Source: Ottowia sp. (GTDB lineage Bacteria > Pseudomonadota > Gammaproteobacteria > Burkholderiales > Burkholderiaceae_C). Taken from it: a DNA stretch of 20,667 nucleotides. The notes under the pieces were generated by a model that was given only the letters and a program-made list of their open reading frames with translations, was not told the origin of the DNA and did no database searches. The number at the start of each line of letters is the position of its first letter. Within the stretch, counting starts at the first letter, position 1. The position numbers and the translations under genes are program-made. Positions 7,836 to 14,309 of this stretch are shown piece by piece. The stretch is from NCBI GenBank assembly GCA_023228705.1, contig JALOAS010000061.1:1-20667 (forward strand), given 5' to 3'.

Positions 7836-8240
7836 CGCAGGCGTCTTTGCCATTTACCGGCGCGGATTGACGGCGACTCCGGCGCGCGCGCAGGCATCGG
7901 AGTGGACCGGTTCGGCGCTCTTCCCGCACAGCGGGGGCCAGTAGGGCGCGTACCCGCAACACGGCAAGGCAAAGCAATGCTGTCGTAGCTTGGGGATGAG
8001 ACGGATCCTGACCCGCGTGCCCTTGAGGAGGGCGGCGCCGCGTTGACCGCCGGCCATGCGCCGAGTCGCTGCCCTGATTTTTTCCAGCGGCGCGTGCACG
8101 AAGCTGGGTTTATCCGGGTCCAGCCCGCGCGAGCCTGCCGCGCGCGCCATCTTCCATTACAGGATAAAGCCTCGCGTCGACGCCTTTGGTGCTGAAGTTT
8201 GCGGGCTCGCTGCAGCGCATTCTCGGCAAAAAAGTGACAC
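7836..8240. other. intergenic stretch without a recognisable gene
   Basis: About 400 bp between the truncated phosphotransferase copy and the heat-shock promoter. Both strands are partly open (for example 7854-8150 on the minus strand), but none of the translations matches a family I recognise, start sites are poor, and composition is that of non-coding GC-rich DNA. It may be further debris from the rearrangement that created the truncated duplicate. Confidence 0.5.
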
Positions 8241-8246
8241 TCCCCT

Positions 8247-8274
8247 CTTGACAAAAAGTACAGCATTCCCAATT
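8247..8274 (+). promoter_or_regulatory. sigma-32-type heat-shock promoter of the hsp20 operon
   Basis: CTTGAC at 8247-8252 is separated by 14 bases from TCCCAATT at 8267-8274. The sigma-32 consensus is CTTGAA, 13-15 bases, CCCCATNT, so both boxes and the spacing fit with only a few mismatches. The same TTGACA (8248-8253) could be read as a sigma-70 -35 box, but the matching -10 (about AATTAC) is poor. It lies about 270 bases upstream of the first hsp20 gene with no intact gene in between. Confidence 0.6.
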
Positions 8275-8447
8275 ACCGGATCGGGATGCCGCAAGGAGGG
8301 TCCCGAAGACGGTGGCGCAACTCGCGCGCGTTCTCTCAAGTGGCAGCGCGCGCTCTCGTCATCGGGCGCGAGGCGCAGCCGCTGGCCTTGCGTAGCGAAA
8401 GGCGTGTTCGCCATGCGTCTTCGCGCCGGATCGCGAGCGATCCGTTG

Positions 8448-8535
8448 TCCTTCTTTCGCGGTGATCCTGCCGAGGCCGCGCATCCGCATCTTCCTGCGGA
8501 AGTGCAGCATCACAGGAGATGAAATGAAAGGAGGA
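8448..8535 (+). promoter_or_regulatory. possible RNA thermometer: anti-Shine-Dalgarno pairing in the hsp20 leader
   Basis: In the long 5' leader, UCCUUCUUUC (8448-8457) can pair over all 10 positions, with one G-U wobble, with GAAAGGAGGA (8526-8535), which contains the Shine-Dalgarno sequence of the first hsp20 gene. A small local hairpin (CTTCC-TGC-GGAAG) lies between the arms. Small heat-shock protein mRNAs are commonly controlled by SD-masking thermometers such as ROSE. The pairing is visible in sequence; thermometer function is inference. Confidence 0.35.
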
Positions 8536-8541
8536 AAAGCA

Positions 8542-8982
8542 ATGCTGAACATCGGATTTCCCGGGGTGCAGTGGGATCCCTTCGTGGAACTGCGCCAACT
8601 GCAGTCGCAGATGAACCGCATGTTCGAAGGAGCCCCGCGCGCTGGCAGCGCCGGGGCATGGCCCCCGGTGAACATGTGGCTGGGTGATGACAGCGTGGTC
8701 GTCACAGCTCAGATGCCCGGAGTCGGCACCGACGACATCGACCTGACGGTGCGCGAAAACACCCTGACCATCGCCGGCAAGCGCAAGCCCCCAACCGAGG
8801 ACGAGAACGCGGCCTGGCACCGGCGCGAGCGTCCTTGGGGCGAATTCTCGCGTTCGATCCGCTTGCCGCTGCGCGTCGATCCCAACAAGGTCCAGGCACG
8901 GGCAAGGAATGGCGTGCTTGAAATCGAGATGGGACGCCCGGACGCTGAACTGCCGCGCAAGATCGCGGTCAAAGCAGCCTGA
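8542..8982 (+). CDS. small heat-shock protein Hsp20, first of three
   Basis: 146 residues with an alpha-crystallin domain from about residue 45 to 140: VNMWLGDDSVVVTAQMPGV, DIDLTVRENTLTIAGKRK, then SRSIRLPLRVDPNKVQARA and NGVLEIEM. The C-terminal tail KIAVKAA carries the I-x-V motif used for oligomer assembly. Such proteins hold unfolding clients for DnaK/ClpB. ATG 8542 was chosen because AGGAGG (8529-8534) lies seven bases upstream; ATG 8524 is in frame but lacks an RBS, and the longer upstream frame is not credible. It is the first gene behind the heat-shock promoter and ends 22 bases before the next hsp20. Confidence 0.93.
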   Translation: MLNIGFPGVQWDPFVELRQLQSQMNRMFEGAPRAGSAGAWPPVNMWLGDDSVVVTAQMPGVGTDDIDLTVRENTLTIAGKRKPPTEDENAAWHRRERPWGEFSRSIRLPLRVDPNKVQARARNGVLEIEMGRPDAELPRKIAVKAA

Positions 8983-9004
8983 AAAACGACGAAGGAGGAA
9001 CGAA

Positions 9005-9400
9005 ATGGCACAGGAACTGGCGACGGCGGGCCGAGACGTTGCCCGCACCGATGAGGGTGCATTGAGCGGGCCGTTCTATCGCCCGTCGACGGACATTTTC
9101 GAGAAGGACGATGCGGTGACGCTGGTCATCGACCTGCCGGGGGTGGCTCCCGACACCGTCGATGTCTCGGTCGAGAACCGCGCGCTGACCGTGCGTGGGG
9201 CCATCGACGAGCCGGCGCCCGAAGGCTACCGGCGCATCTACGCCGAATACGCGCCCGGCACCTTCGAGCGGGCCTTCAGCCTGCCGGAGACGATAGACGT
9301 CAACGGCATCGAGGCCAACCACCGCGATGGCGTACTCACGCTCGTGCTGAAGAAGAGTGAAGACGCCAAACCCAGGCAGATCAAGGTCAAGGCAGCCTGA
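9005..9400 (+). CDS. small heat-shock protein Hsp20, second of three
   Basis: 131 residues with a short N-terminal arm (about 25 residues) and the alpha-crystallin domain PSTDIFEKDDAVTLVIDLPG through NHRDGVLTLVLKK. The tail KPRQIKVKAA supplies the I-x-V motif. ATG 9005 is preceded by AAGGAGGAA at ideal distance. The compact length and lack of the WF-rich N-terminal arm set it apart from the first paralogue, which suggests mixed oligomers or division of labour (inference). It sits 22 bases after the first and 44 bases before the third gene. Confidence 0.93.
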   Translation: MAQELATAGRDVARTDEGALSGPFYRPSTDIFEKDDAVTLVIDLPGVAPDTVDVSVENRALTVRGAIDEPAPEGYRRIYAEYAPGTFERAFSLPETIDVNGIEANHRDGVLTLVLKKSEDAKPRQIKVKAA

Positions 9401-9444
9401 GACGGGCTTTGACCAAATCAACGAAACCCAAAGGAGGAATAACC

Positions 9445-9927
9445 ATGGCATTCAGTGATCTCATTCCTCGGAGTTGGAGCCGCAACCGGACGCTGGCGCG
9501 CCGTGATGCGAACGACAACCCCATGGTCTCATTGCAGCGCGACCTCAACCGCGTGTTCGAGGACTTCTGGACACGCTTCGACGACCCCTTCGGCAGCCTC
9601 GCCGCGGGTGGTCCGCGCACCGACATCTCCGAGACCAACGAAGCCATGTTGGTATCGGTGGACTTGCCGGGGCTCGATGAGAAGGACATCGAGGTGAACG
9701 TCACCGATGACATGCTGACGATACGCGGCGAGCGCGAGGAAAAGACCGACAAGGACGGCTTCACGTCGCAGTCGCGGCGCAGCTTTCACCGGATGATCCC
9801 GATACCGCCGGGCGTGGACCCTGAAAAGGCCGAAGCCGAGTTCAAGCGCGGCGTACTCACCGTGACGCTGCCCAAGACTGCAGAGGCCAAGGCCAAGGTC
9901 AAGCGCATCGCCGTCAAGTCCGGCTGA
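9445..9927 (+). CDS. small heat-shock protein Hsp20, third of three
   Basis: 160 residues, the longest of the trio. The N-terminal arm (LQRDLNRVFEDFWTRFDDPF) is the typical class A amphipathic segment; the alpha-crystallin domain runs from about 50 to 150 (TDISETNEAMLVSVDLPGLD, MLTIRGEREEK, SRRSFHRMIPIPPGVDPEKA, FKRGVLTVTLPK). The tail RIAVKSG contains I-x-V. ATG 9445 follows AAAGGAGGAATAACC, a very strong RBS. The three proteins are clearly diverged from each other, so this is not a recent tandem duplication. A hairpin terminator follows at once. Confidence 0.94.
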   Translation: MAFSDLIPRSWSRNRTLARRDANDNPMVSLQRDLNRVFEDFWTRFDDPFGSLAAGGPRTDISETNEAMLVSVDLPGLDEKDIEVNVTDDMLTIRGEREEKTDKDGFTSQSRRSFHRMIPIPPGVDPEKAEAEFKRGVLTVTLPKTAEAKAKVKRIAVKSG

Positions 9928-9932
9928 TCACA

Positions 9933-9957
9933 GCATGGGCCGCACGGCCCGTGCTTG
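9933..9957 (+). terminator. hairpin after the hsp20 operon
   Basis: GCATGGGCC (9933-9941) pairs with GGCCCGTGC (9946-9954), giving a 9-bp stem with one wobble and a GCAC loop, six bases after the hsp20 stop. Only TTGT follows, so the U-tract is weak. A second smaller hairpin (CACCGG/CCGGTG) follows at about 9960-9977. Likely the operon end. Confidence 0.55.
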
Positions 9958-10017
9958 TCCCACCGGGGCGCGCCGGTGTCCTCATTCGCGGGCGCGCCCC
10001 AGCATGAATGGCGGGGC

Positions 10018-10144
10018 CCACCGGCAGCCAGAGCGAAATTCGGGAAGCCGGTGAGCGTGACATTGAGTTTCTTGATGCGCGAGAAGATGCGCTTTCAGCC
10101 TCCATTCGCCGAAAAGTCGCTCGATTTCGTTGCGACGCTTGCGC
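10018..10144 (-). mobile_element. frameshifted C-terminal remnant of an IS5-like DDE transposase
   Basis: Read on the minus strand, 10144-10111 encodes RKRRNEIERLF and, after a one-frame shift, 10094-10018 encodes KRIFSRIKKLNVTLTGFPNF and ALAAG. Together these follow the conserved end of IS5/IS4-type transposases (RRNxVERLFxRLKxFRRIFSRFxKLDVMFxGFxxFAL). The frameshift and the absence of the catalytic DDE core mark it as dead. No terminal inverted repeat could be identified. The remaining sequence of 9958-10598 shows no other gene besides the remnant at 10370. Confidence 0.6.
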
Positions 10145-10369
10145 ATCGTCCGGCAGTACCCCATAGAGCTCACGTGCCCAGGGGCCGCACAAGAACCAGC
10201 CCGGAAACTTCTTCATCAAACCTTGCGCTGTGGTGGAGCGGCGTGATACTGGCCTATGGCCAGGCCCGTCATTTGATGCGATTTGGCGCTTTTGCCGATC
10301 GGCACCGTCACCTCCTCCCCTTACCCCATACTCGTTTCACCGCGCCTGGCGGGCGGTGCTCGGCTTTGT

Positions 10370-10498
10370 TCAGCCCAGCGCCTGCACCGCGTCGCTGGGG
10401 CTTTGGCGCAGTGGGTGATTGCTGGCAAACAGGATGCGCACCCGCCTGGTATTGCGCAGCACCGCCGCTACTGTCTTGAGCAGCCGTACGCGTATCGT
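10370..10498 (-). mobile_element. probable C-terminal remnant of an IS1380-family transposase
   Basis: About 42 residues ending at the TGA 10370-10372, with the pattern TIRVRLLKTVAAVLRNTRRV followed by RILFASNHPL. This resembles the C-terminal end of IS1380-type transposases, where a KLLKIGA-x-V-x-x-x-x-RRV segment is followed by a short FxxAxPxxxxF stretch. Nothing upstream matches the rest of the protein; instead the MFS gene end begins at 10599. No inverted repeat was found beside it. Tentative, but of interest because the MITE at 12817 has IS1380-type ends. Confidence 0.4.
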
Positions 10499-10598
10499 CG
10501 GCGTGCTCGCTGGCACCGACGCGGACGATGACGGAGAGAGTATCGTCCACGCAAACCGGCTCGAGCGTGCCCCTGATCGACCTTGCCGTCGGCGGACG

Positions 10599-11897
10599 TC
10601 ACGTTGCCTGCCGCGTGCCGTTGACCTGGCCGTTTGCCCGCGCCAGCCAGCCGCCGGTGCACACCAGCAGCCCGGCCAGGGCAAGCAGCAGCGCGACGGC
10701 TGCCACGGGCCCGGTTGCTCGCTGCAGCCACGGCAGGTAGTACGGGAACAGCGCTGGCAGCACGATGGATACGCTGTAGCCTATGCCGTAGCCGCTGGAG
10801 CGCACGCGGCTGGGGAACTGCTCGACCAGGTGTGCGCCCACGGGCCCATAGCCAGCCACCGTGGCCCACTGCAGCGCGCAGGCGGCTGCCACAACGGCAG
10901 CGAGGCTGGGCACCACCGGCACCAGCGCGTACAGCAACGGCGCAAGGACAGCCGATGCCAGCCCGAACGCGATGAAAAAGCGCCTGCGGCCCACGAAGGT
11001 GGACGCGTGGCCCGCGAGCAGCATGGCCGGTGCCGACAGCAACGTGGCGGCAAACATCACCAGCGTGACGCGCTGCGCCGGCAGCTGCGCCTGCGTGGAG
11101 AGCGCGCGCGTCAGGACCACCACGGCCATGTTGGTCATGATCCACAAGCCGCTCATGAGGATGAACACGCCCATGAACGCGTACCGGCTGCGGCCCGAGA
11201 ACAGCTGCGCCAGCGGCCTGGCCTCGGCCCTGCGTGCCGATTCTGACCGCTGCACCGGCGCGTCCCGCACGTGGCGCTGGTAGTAGAAGAAGAGCGCGAG
11301 CGCCAGCAGCGCGCCGAGGCAGAACAGCGCGCGCCAGCCCCAGCGGGCGTAGCCATCGGCGCCGAGCACGGCGTAGAGCAACGCGGTGAGCGCCGCGATG
11401 CTGGCGTTGGCGCAGGGCGACATGGACATGACCAGGCCGCTCACCAGCCCGCGCCGTCGCTGCGGCGTCCACTCCAGCGCCAGCGGAATGGCCGCGCTGT
11501 ATTCGCCGCCCAGGAATACGCCGCCCAGGAAGCGCAGCAGCGCAATCAGCCACAAGGTCCAGAAGCCCAGTGTGTGGAAATCAGGCACCAGCGCGATGCC
11601 CAGCGTCGTTGCAAAAATGCCCAGCAGCGCGATCTTGGTCACCCGCGTGCGGCCCAGCCTGTCGGCCATCGGTCCGAAGATGATCGAGCCCAGCGGCCTG
11701 CCGAGCAGCGTTGCAACAAAGACCAGCCCGGTATTGGCGCCGGCGTGCTCGGGGCCAAAGAGCGCGGCCGCGGCGGGGACCAGCGCAATCACCGGCAGGA
11801 AGATGTCGAACTGGTCGACGTAGTTGCCGACGACGCCGCCGCGAATCGCGCGGCGCGCGGCCTGCTCCCTGGCCACCTGGGTGGTTCCGGAAGTCAT
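10599..11897 (-). CDS. MFS transporter, probable thiamine or thiamine-precursor uptake
   Basis: 432 residues with about 12 hydrophobic segments and the loop 2-3 signature GPMADRLGR at 75-83 followed by RVTKIALLG. It resembles the metabolite:proton symporter branch of the major facilitator superfamily (GGEYSAAIPLALEW, GWRALFCLG). ATG 11897 follows GGAGG with four bases of spacing; the frame is open further upstream but only through the truncated tenA-like gene. Being last in a TPP-riboswitch-led salvage cluster (thiM, tenA, tenA fragment), it probably imports thiamine, thiazole or pyrimidine precursors. The transport family is seen; the substrate is inferred from context. Confidence 0.85.
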   Translation of the reverse strand: MTSGTTQVAREQAARRAIRGGVVGNYVDQFDIFLPVIALVPAAAALFGPEHAGANTGLVFVATLLGRPLGSIIFGPMADRLGRTRVTKIALLGIFATTLGIALVPDFHTLGFWTLWLIALLRFLGGVFLGGEYSAAIPLALEWTPQRRRGLVSGLVMSMSPCANASIAALTALLYAVLGADGYARWGWRALFCLGALLALALFFYYQRHVRDAPVQRSESARRAEARPLAQLFSGRSRYAFMGVFILMSGLWIMTNMAVVVLTRALSTQAQLPAQRVTLVMFAATLLSAPAMLLAGHASTFVGRRRFFIAFGLASAVLAPLLYALVPVVPSLAAVVAAACALQWATVAGYGPVGAHLVEQFPSRVRSSGYGIGYSVSIVLPALFPYYLPWLQRATGPVAAVALLLALAGLLVCTGGWLARANGQVNGTRQAT

Positions 11898-11907
11898 GCG
11901 GCCTCCT

Positions 11908-12138
11908 TCACCGGGGCGGAACTGAGGCCCATGGCATGCCCGTCGCCTGCGAGCCGCCGTCGCCGCGCGCCGATGCGCAGGGCGCGTGCCGCACGGCATC
12001 GTCAGGAAACGCCTGGCGCAGCACCGCAGCGTCCAGCGTGCCGGCAAAGAGCTCGTGCACCAAGCGGTGCGCCACGCAGGCGTTCCAGCGCGCAACGTTG
12101 GCCGCGCGCCACTGTGCGCAAGAGGATTCCTGGGTCAC
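11908..12138 (-). pseudogene. truncated TenA/THI-4-family gene
   Basis: 76 codons starting at GTG 12138 behind GGAG with six bases of spacing, so initiation signals are intact. The first 45 or so residues (CAQWRAANVARWNACVAHRL, VHELFAGTLDAAVLRQ) match the N-terminus of TenA-like proteins, in which W-x-x-N-x-x-R-W and a first helix precede the ligand-binding core. After FPDDA the sequence becomes low-complexity and the remaining 170 residues of the fold are missing. The stop lies 10 bases before the MFS start, so its translation may still couple to the transporter. It lies 36 bases behind the intact tenA. Probably a deleted second tenA paralogue. Confidence 0.6.
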
Positions 12139-12174
12139 GATATTCTCCTGAGCAAGGTCCGTGCCAAGCTGGCG

Positions 12175-12816
12175 TCAAATGGGCCAGGCCTCCATGCGCC
12201 ACGCTGCGTCCCAGAACATCCACTCGTAGCGGCAGGCCGTGAGAAACACGACCGTGGCCTGGTCGCGGTCCCGGGCTGCCGTCACCGCGCGGTCGACAAT
12301 GCTGCGCGCCCGCGCGCTGGCTGCGGCAAAATCCGGGTTGGCGTAGGTCTCTATCCAGGCGCGGTATGGGTGGCTGCGCAGCTCGGTGGCGCTGCGGGCC
12401 AGCACCTGGCCCACGTGCTCGTAGATCCAGAAGCAGGGCAGCACGGCGGCGACCAGCTGCGCGTAGGCGCCGCGCGCATTGAACGCCAGCAGATAACTGG
12501 TGTACGCGGTGCAGGTGGGTGATCGGCTGCCCGGATCCGGCTGCGCGACGAACTGCGCGTGCAACTGGCGCTCGGCAACGATGGCGCCCACGGCCGCCGT
12601 GGACCAGAATTCCACCTCGTCGGCGCGCGGCGCCTGGCTTGCTGCCAGCGCCAGTGCGCGCGCGTAGTCGTTGAGGTAGAGCGCATCCTGCGCCATGTAG
12701 TAGTGGAAGCGCTGGCTGGAGAGGGCGCCGCTGGCCAGCTCGGCAATGAAAGGGTGCTGCTCTATGGCGCGCAGGATGGGCGCTGCTTGTGCCCATGCGT
12801 GTTCGGAAAAGTTCAT
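12175..12816 (-). CDS. tenA: aminopyrimidine aminohydrolase / thiaminase II (TenA)
   Basis: 213 residues, the usual TenA length, beginning MNFSEHAWAQAAPILRAIEQ. Key features are Asp44 in QDALYLNDYARAL, Cys128 in AVLPCFWIYEHVG (the catalytic cysteine of the TenA_C class) and Glu198 in CRYEWMFWDAAW. TenA hydrolyses degraded thiamine pyrimidines to HMP for re-use. The start codon is the ATG formed by the target duplication of the mobile element ending at 12817; directly upstream there is only the element end (TCTAGG), so no good RBS is present, and translation may be reduced. Transcription should come from the TPP-riboswitch promoter through thiM and the inserted element. The protein itself appears intact. 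Confidence 0.92.
   Translation of the reverse strand: MNFSEHAWAQAAPILRAIEQHPFIAELASGALSSQRFHYYMAQDALYLNDYARALALAASQAPRADEVEFWSTAAVGAIVAERQLHAQFVAQPDPGSRSPTCTAYTSYLLAFNARGAYAQLVAAVLPCFWIYEHVGQVLARSATELRSHPYRAWIETYANPDFAAASARARSIVDRAVTAARDRDQATVVFLTACRYEWMFWDAAWRMEAWPI
12812..12816. repeat. target-site duplication, left copy
   Basis: TTCAT directly beside the left inverted repeat. On the minus strand it reads ATGAA and contains the start codon now used by tenA. Confidence 0.75.
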
Positions 12817-13135
12817 CCTAGAATCCGCAGTTGGATGCGCCTGAGCGTGCAGCGAAGGGCGTGTCAGGCAAGGGTGAGTGCTGCGGCTCCAAAGGTGCCT
12901 GCGCACCTTTGGACAGCACGAACAGAAGCAGCCTCTGGCTGCGGGGCGCCCTGCAAGGGCGACAACGCCGCAGACTACTGTCTGCAAGGCGGAGCAACGC
13001 AGCATGGCGCGTCCAGCGCTGTGCGATCAGGCGCATAGCGTCTTCATCTGATGGGTGGACATTGAAAAACGCAAAAACTTCGAGCAATAACAAATAGCTG
13101 CCAAAGAAAATAAGCGGTCAACTGCGGATTCTAGG
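12817..13135. mobile_element. 319-bp MITE-like element with IS1380-type ends, inserted at the tenA start codon
   Basis: Perfect 17-bp terminal inverted repeats: CCTAGAATCCGCAGTTG at 12817-12833 and its reverse complement at 13119-13135. The element is flanked by the 5-bp direct repeat TTCAT at 12812-12816 and 13136-13140, a target-site duplication. Ends beginning CCTAGA and 5-bp duplications are characteristic of IS1380-family elements such as ISEcp1. No transposase is encoded. Inside are several short hairpins: TCCAAAGGTGC/GCACCTTTGGA (12888-12898/12903-12913), CGCCCT/AGGGCG (about 12947-12961) and GCAGAC/GTCTGC (12970-12985). The right third (about 13040-13115) is AT-richer than the surroundings. 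Confidence 0.85.
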
Positions 13136-13140
13136 TTCAT
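13027..13140 (-). CDS. 37-residue leader ORF created by the element insertion
   Basis: Translation from the original tenA ATG (13140-13138), which keeps its native RBS AGGGAG, now runs into the mobile element as MNLESAVDRLFSLAAICYCS and ends at TGA 13027-13029. The product has no known function; it is a chimeric peptide whose first two codons come from tenA. It ends about 210 bases before the present tenA start, too far for simple coupling. Whether it is translated or stable is unknown. Confidence 0.35.
   Translation of the reverse strand: MNLESAVDRLFSLAAICYCSKFLRFSMSTHQMKTLCA
13136..13140. repeat. target-site duplication, right copy
   Basis: TTCAT directly beside the right inverted repeat. 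On the minus strand it reads ATGAA, the original tenA start, with AGGGAG about ten bases upstream as the likely native ribosome-binding site. Confidence 0.75.
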
Positions 13141-13393
13141 GGTCTGTTGGCTCCCTGGTGGACACAGCGATGCACCGGGCCGCGTCCGTGGCCGGTGTGC
13201 AGGACATGGGCCGCAGCTGCTGCGCGGCCGCTGACATCGCGCTGGCGATGTTTGGGGGTCTGCGTGTTGCAATCGCCAGCGAACGCGCCGTGCGGGCAAC
13301 GATCAACGGATGTGCGCGCACCTGGCGCGTGCGTTCGCCGTTTGCCGATTTGCCTTCTGACTCGCCCGCAGTGCATCAGCAACCCCGCTTGGC
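13141..13393. other. thiM-tenA spacer without recognisable gene
   Basis: 253 bases between the thiM stop and the original tenA start. The minus strand is open in two frames but the products are not recognisable and no start with RBS is seen except AGGGAG before 13140. It may be the remnant of another salvage gene or simple spacer. Confidence 0.5.
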
Positions 13394-14212
13394 TCAAACA
13401 AAGCGGGTCGACGCCGCGAGCGCCTCGGGCTGGAGCGCGTACAGCGCATCGATGAGCGCCACGGCAAAGCTGCCCGGCCCGGCGCTGTGCTGCGCCGCGC
13501 GCTCGGCGGCCACCGTCAGGAGTGCGGTTGCGGCGCTTGCAGCCACCAGCGCATCGGGCTCGACCGCGGCCAGCGCCGCCATGAGCGCGCCAAGCGCGCA
13601 GCCCGTGCCGGAGACTCGCGTGAGCAGCGGGCTGCCGTTGCCCATGCGCGCAAGGCGCGCGCCATCGGTGATGAGGTCCACCGCGCCGCTCACCGCCACC
13701 ACGCAGCGCTGGCGGCGCGCAAGCTCCACGGCGGCGGTGAGGGCGTCGTCGGCAGCAGCCGTGGAGTCAACGCCCTTGCCGCCGGCGCCCCCGGCCAGGC
13801 CGAGGATTTCGGATGCATTGCCGCGCACGATGGCCGGGCGGCCGTCGGCGAGCCAGGCGCGCGCAAGCGCCGTGCGCCACGGCAGCGCGCCACCGCCCAC
13901 CGGGTCCAGCACCCAGGGCACGCCCGCGTCCTGCGCGCCGATGATGGCGCAGCTCATGGCCTGCGTCGTGTCCGCATACGGCGTGCCGAGGTTCACGAGC
14001 ACGGCGCCCGCGCGGGCGGCAAAGCCTGCGGCTTCGGCCGCATTGTCGGTCATTGCAGGGGCGGCGCCCGCGGCCAGCAGCACGTTGGCGGTCAGGCCCG
14101 CGACCACGGTGTTGGTCAGGCAGTGCACCAGCGGCGTGCGCGCGCGCAGCGCCAAGAGCGCGGCGGCCAGCTGCCCGGCCGCAAGCGTGTTTGTTTTGAG
14201 TGTCGGCGCCAT
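13394..14212 (-). CDS. thiM: hydroxyethylthiazole kinase
   Basis: 272 residues, normal for ThiM. Diagnostic motifs: PLVHCLTNTVV (27-37), the substrate-side region NVLLAAGAAPAMTDN (43-57), VLDPVGGGAL (101-110), RGNASEI (130-136) and the anion-hole/catalytic segment VSGTGCALGAL (200-210, Cys205). The enzyme phosphorylates the thiazole alcohol THZ for thiamine salvage. It starts ten bases after a TPP riboswitch, with AGGG about seven bases before the ATG, so expression should fall when TPP is plentiful. It leads the cluster containing tenA and an MFS transporter. Confidence 0.95.
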   Translation of the reverse strand: MAPTLKTNTLAAGQLAAALLALRARTPLVHCLTNTVVAGLTANVLLAAGAAPAMTDNAAEAAGFAARAGAVLVNLGTPYADTTQAMSCAIIGAQDAGVPWVLDPVGGGALPWRTALARAWLADGRPAIVRGNASEILGLAGGAGGKGVDSTAAADDALTAAVELARRQRCVVAVSGAVDLITDGARLARMGNGSPLLTRVSGTGCALGALMAALAAVEPDALVAASAATALLTVAAERAAQHSAGPGSFAVALIDALYALQPEALAASTRFV

Positions 14213-14221
14213 CTGGACGTC

Positions 14222-14295
14222 CCTACGCTAGCATGACCTAGATCAGGTTGTACGGGTGATTTCTCAGCCCGGGCCAAAGCCGGGCACCCCGCGTC
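14222..14295 (-). promoter_or_regulatory. TPP riboswitch (THI element)
   Basis: On the minus strand the sequence has the conserved THI-box segments in order: GCGGGGTGCCC, then GGGCTGAGAAATCACCCG, then ACAACCTGATCTAGGTCATG and CTAGCG. The CTGAGA core, ACCC partner and ACCTGATCT segment are diagnostic of TPP aptamers. P1 can form between ACGC and GCGT at the two ends. The thiM SD (AGGG) follows P1 directly, so control at translation initiation is likely; no separate terminator stem with U-tract is seen between aptamer and start codon. Confidence 0.95.
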
Positions 14296-14303
14296 TAAAA
14301 AAA

Positions 14304-14309
14304 ATCATA
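14304..14309 (-). promoter_or_regulatory. -10 element of the thiM promoter
   Basis: TATGAT on the minus strand, placed so that transcription would begin at about 14297, immediately before the riboswitch. The region 17 bases upstream (GGCCAC) is a poor -35, so the promoter is weak or needs an activator. Confidence 0.5.

Noticed and set aside
9409..9421. TTGACCAAATCAA between the second and third hsp20 genes as an FNR/Anr box
   Set aside because: The half-sites are three rather than four bases apart and the site lies within an operon with no promoter boxes nearby.
12888..12985. Hairpins inside the MITE as an integron attC site or CRISPR-like repeats
   Set aside because: Three different stems without repeated sequence or spacing, and no R'/R'' core sites.
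12818..13093. A 91-codon minus-strand frame inside the MITE as a transposase
   Set aside because: No DDE or helix-turn-helix pattern, and the frame runs out through the inverted repeat; more likely chance in a hairpin-rich element.
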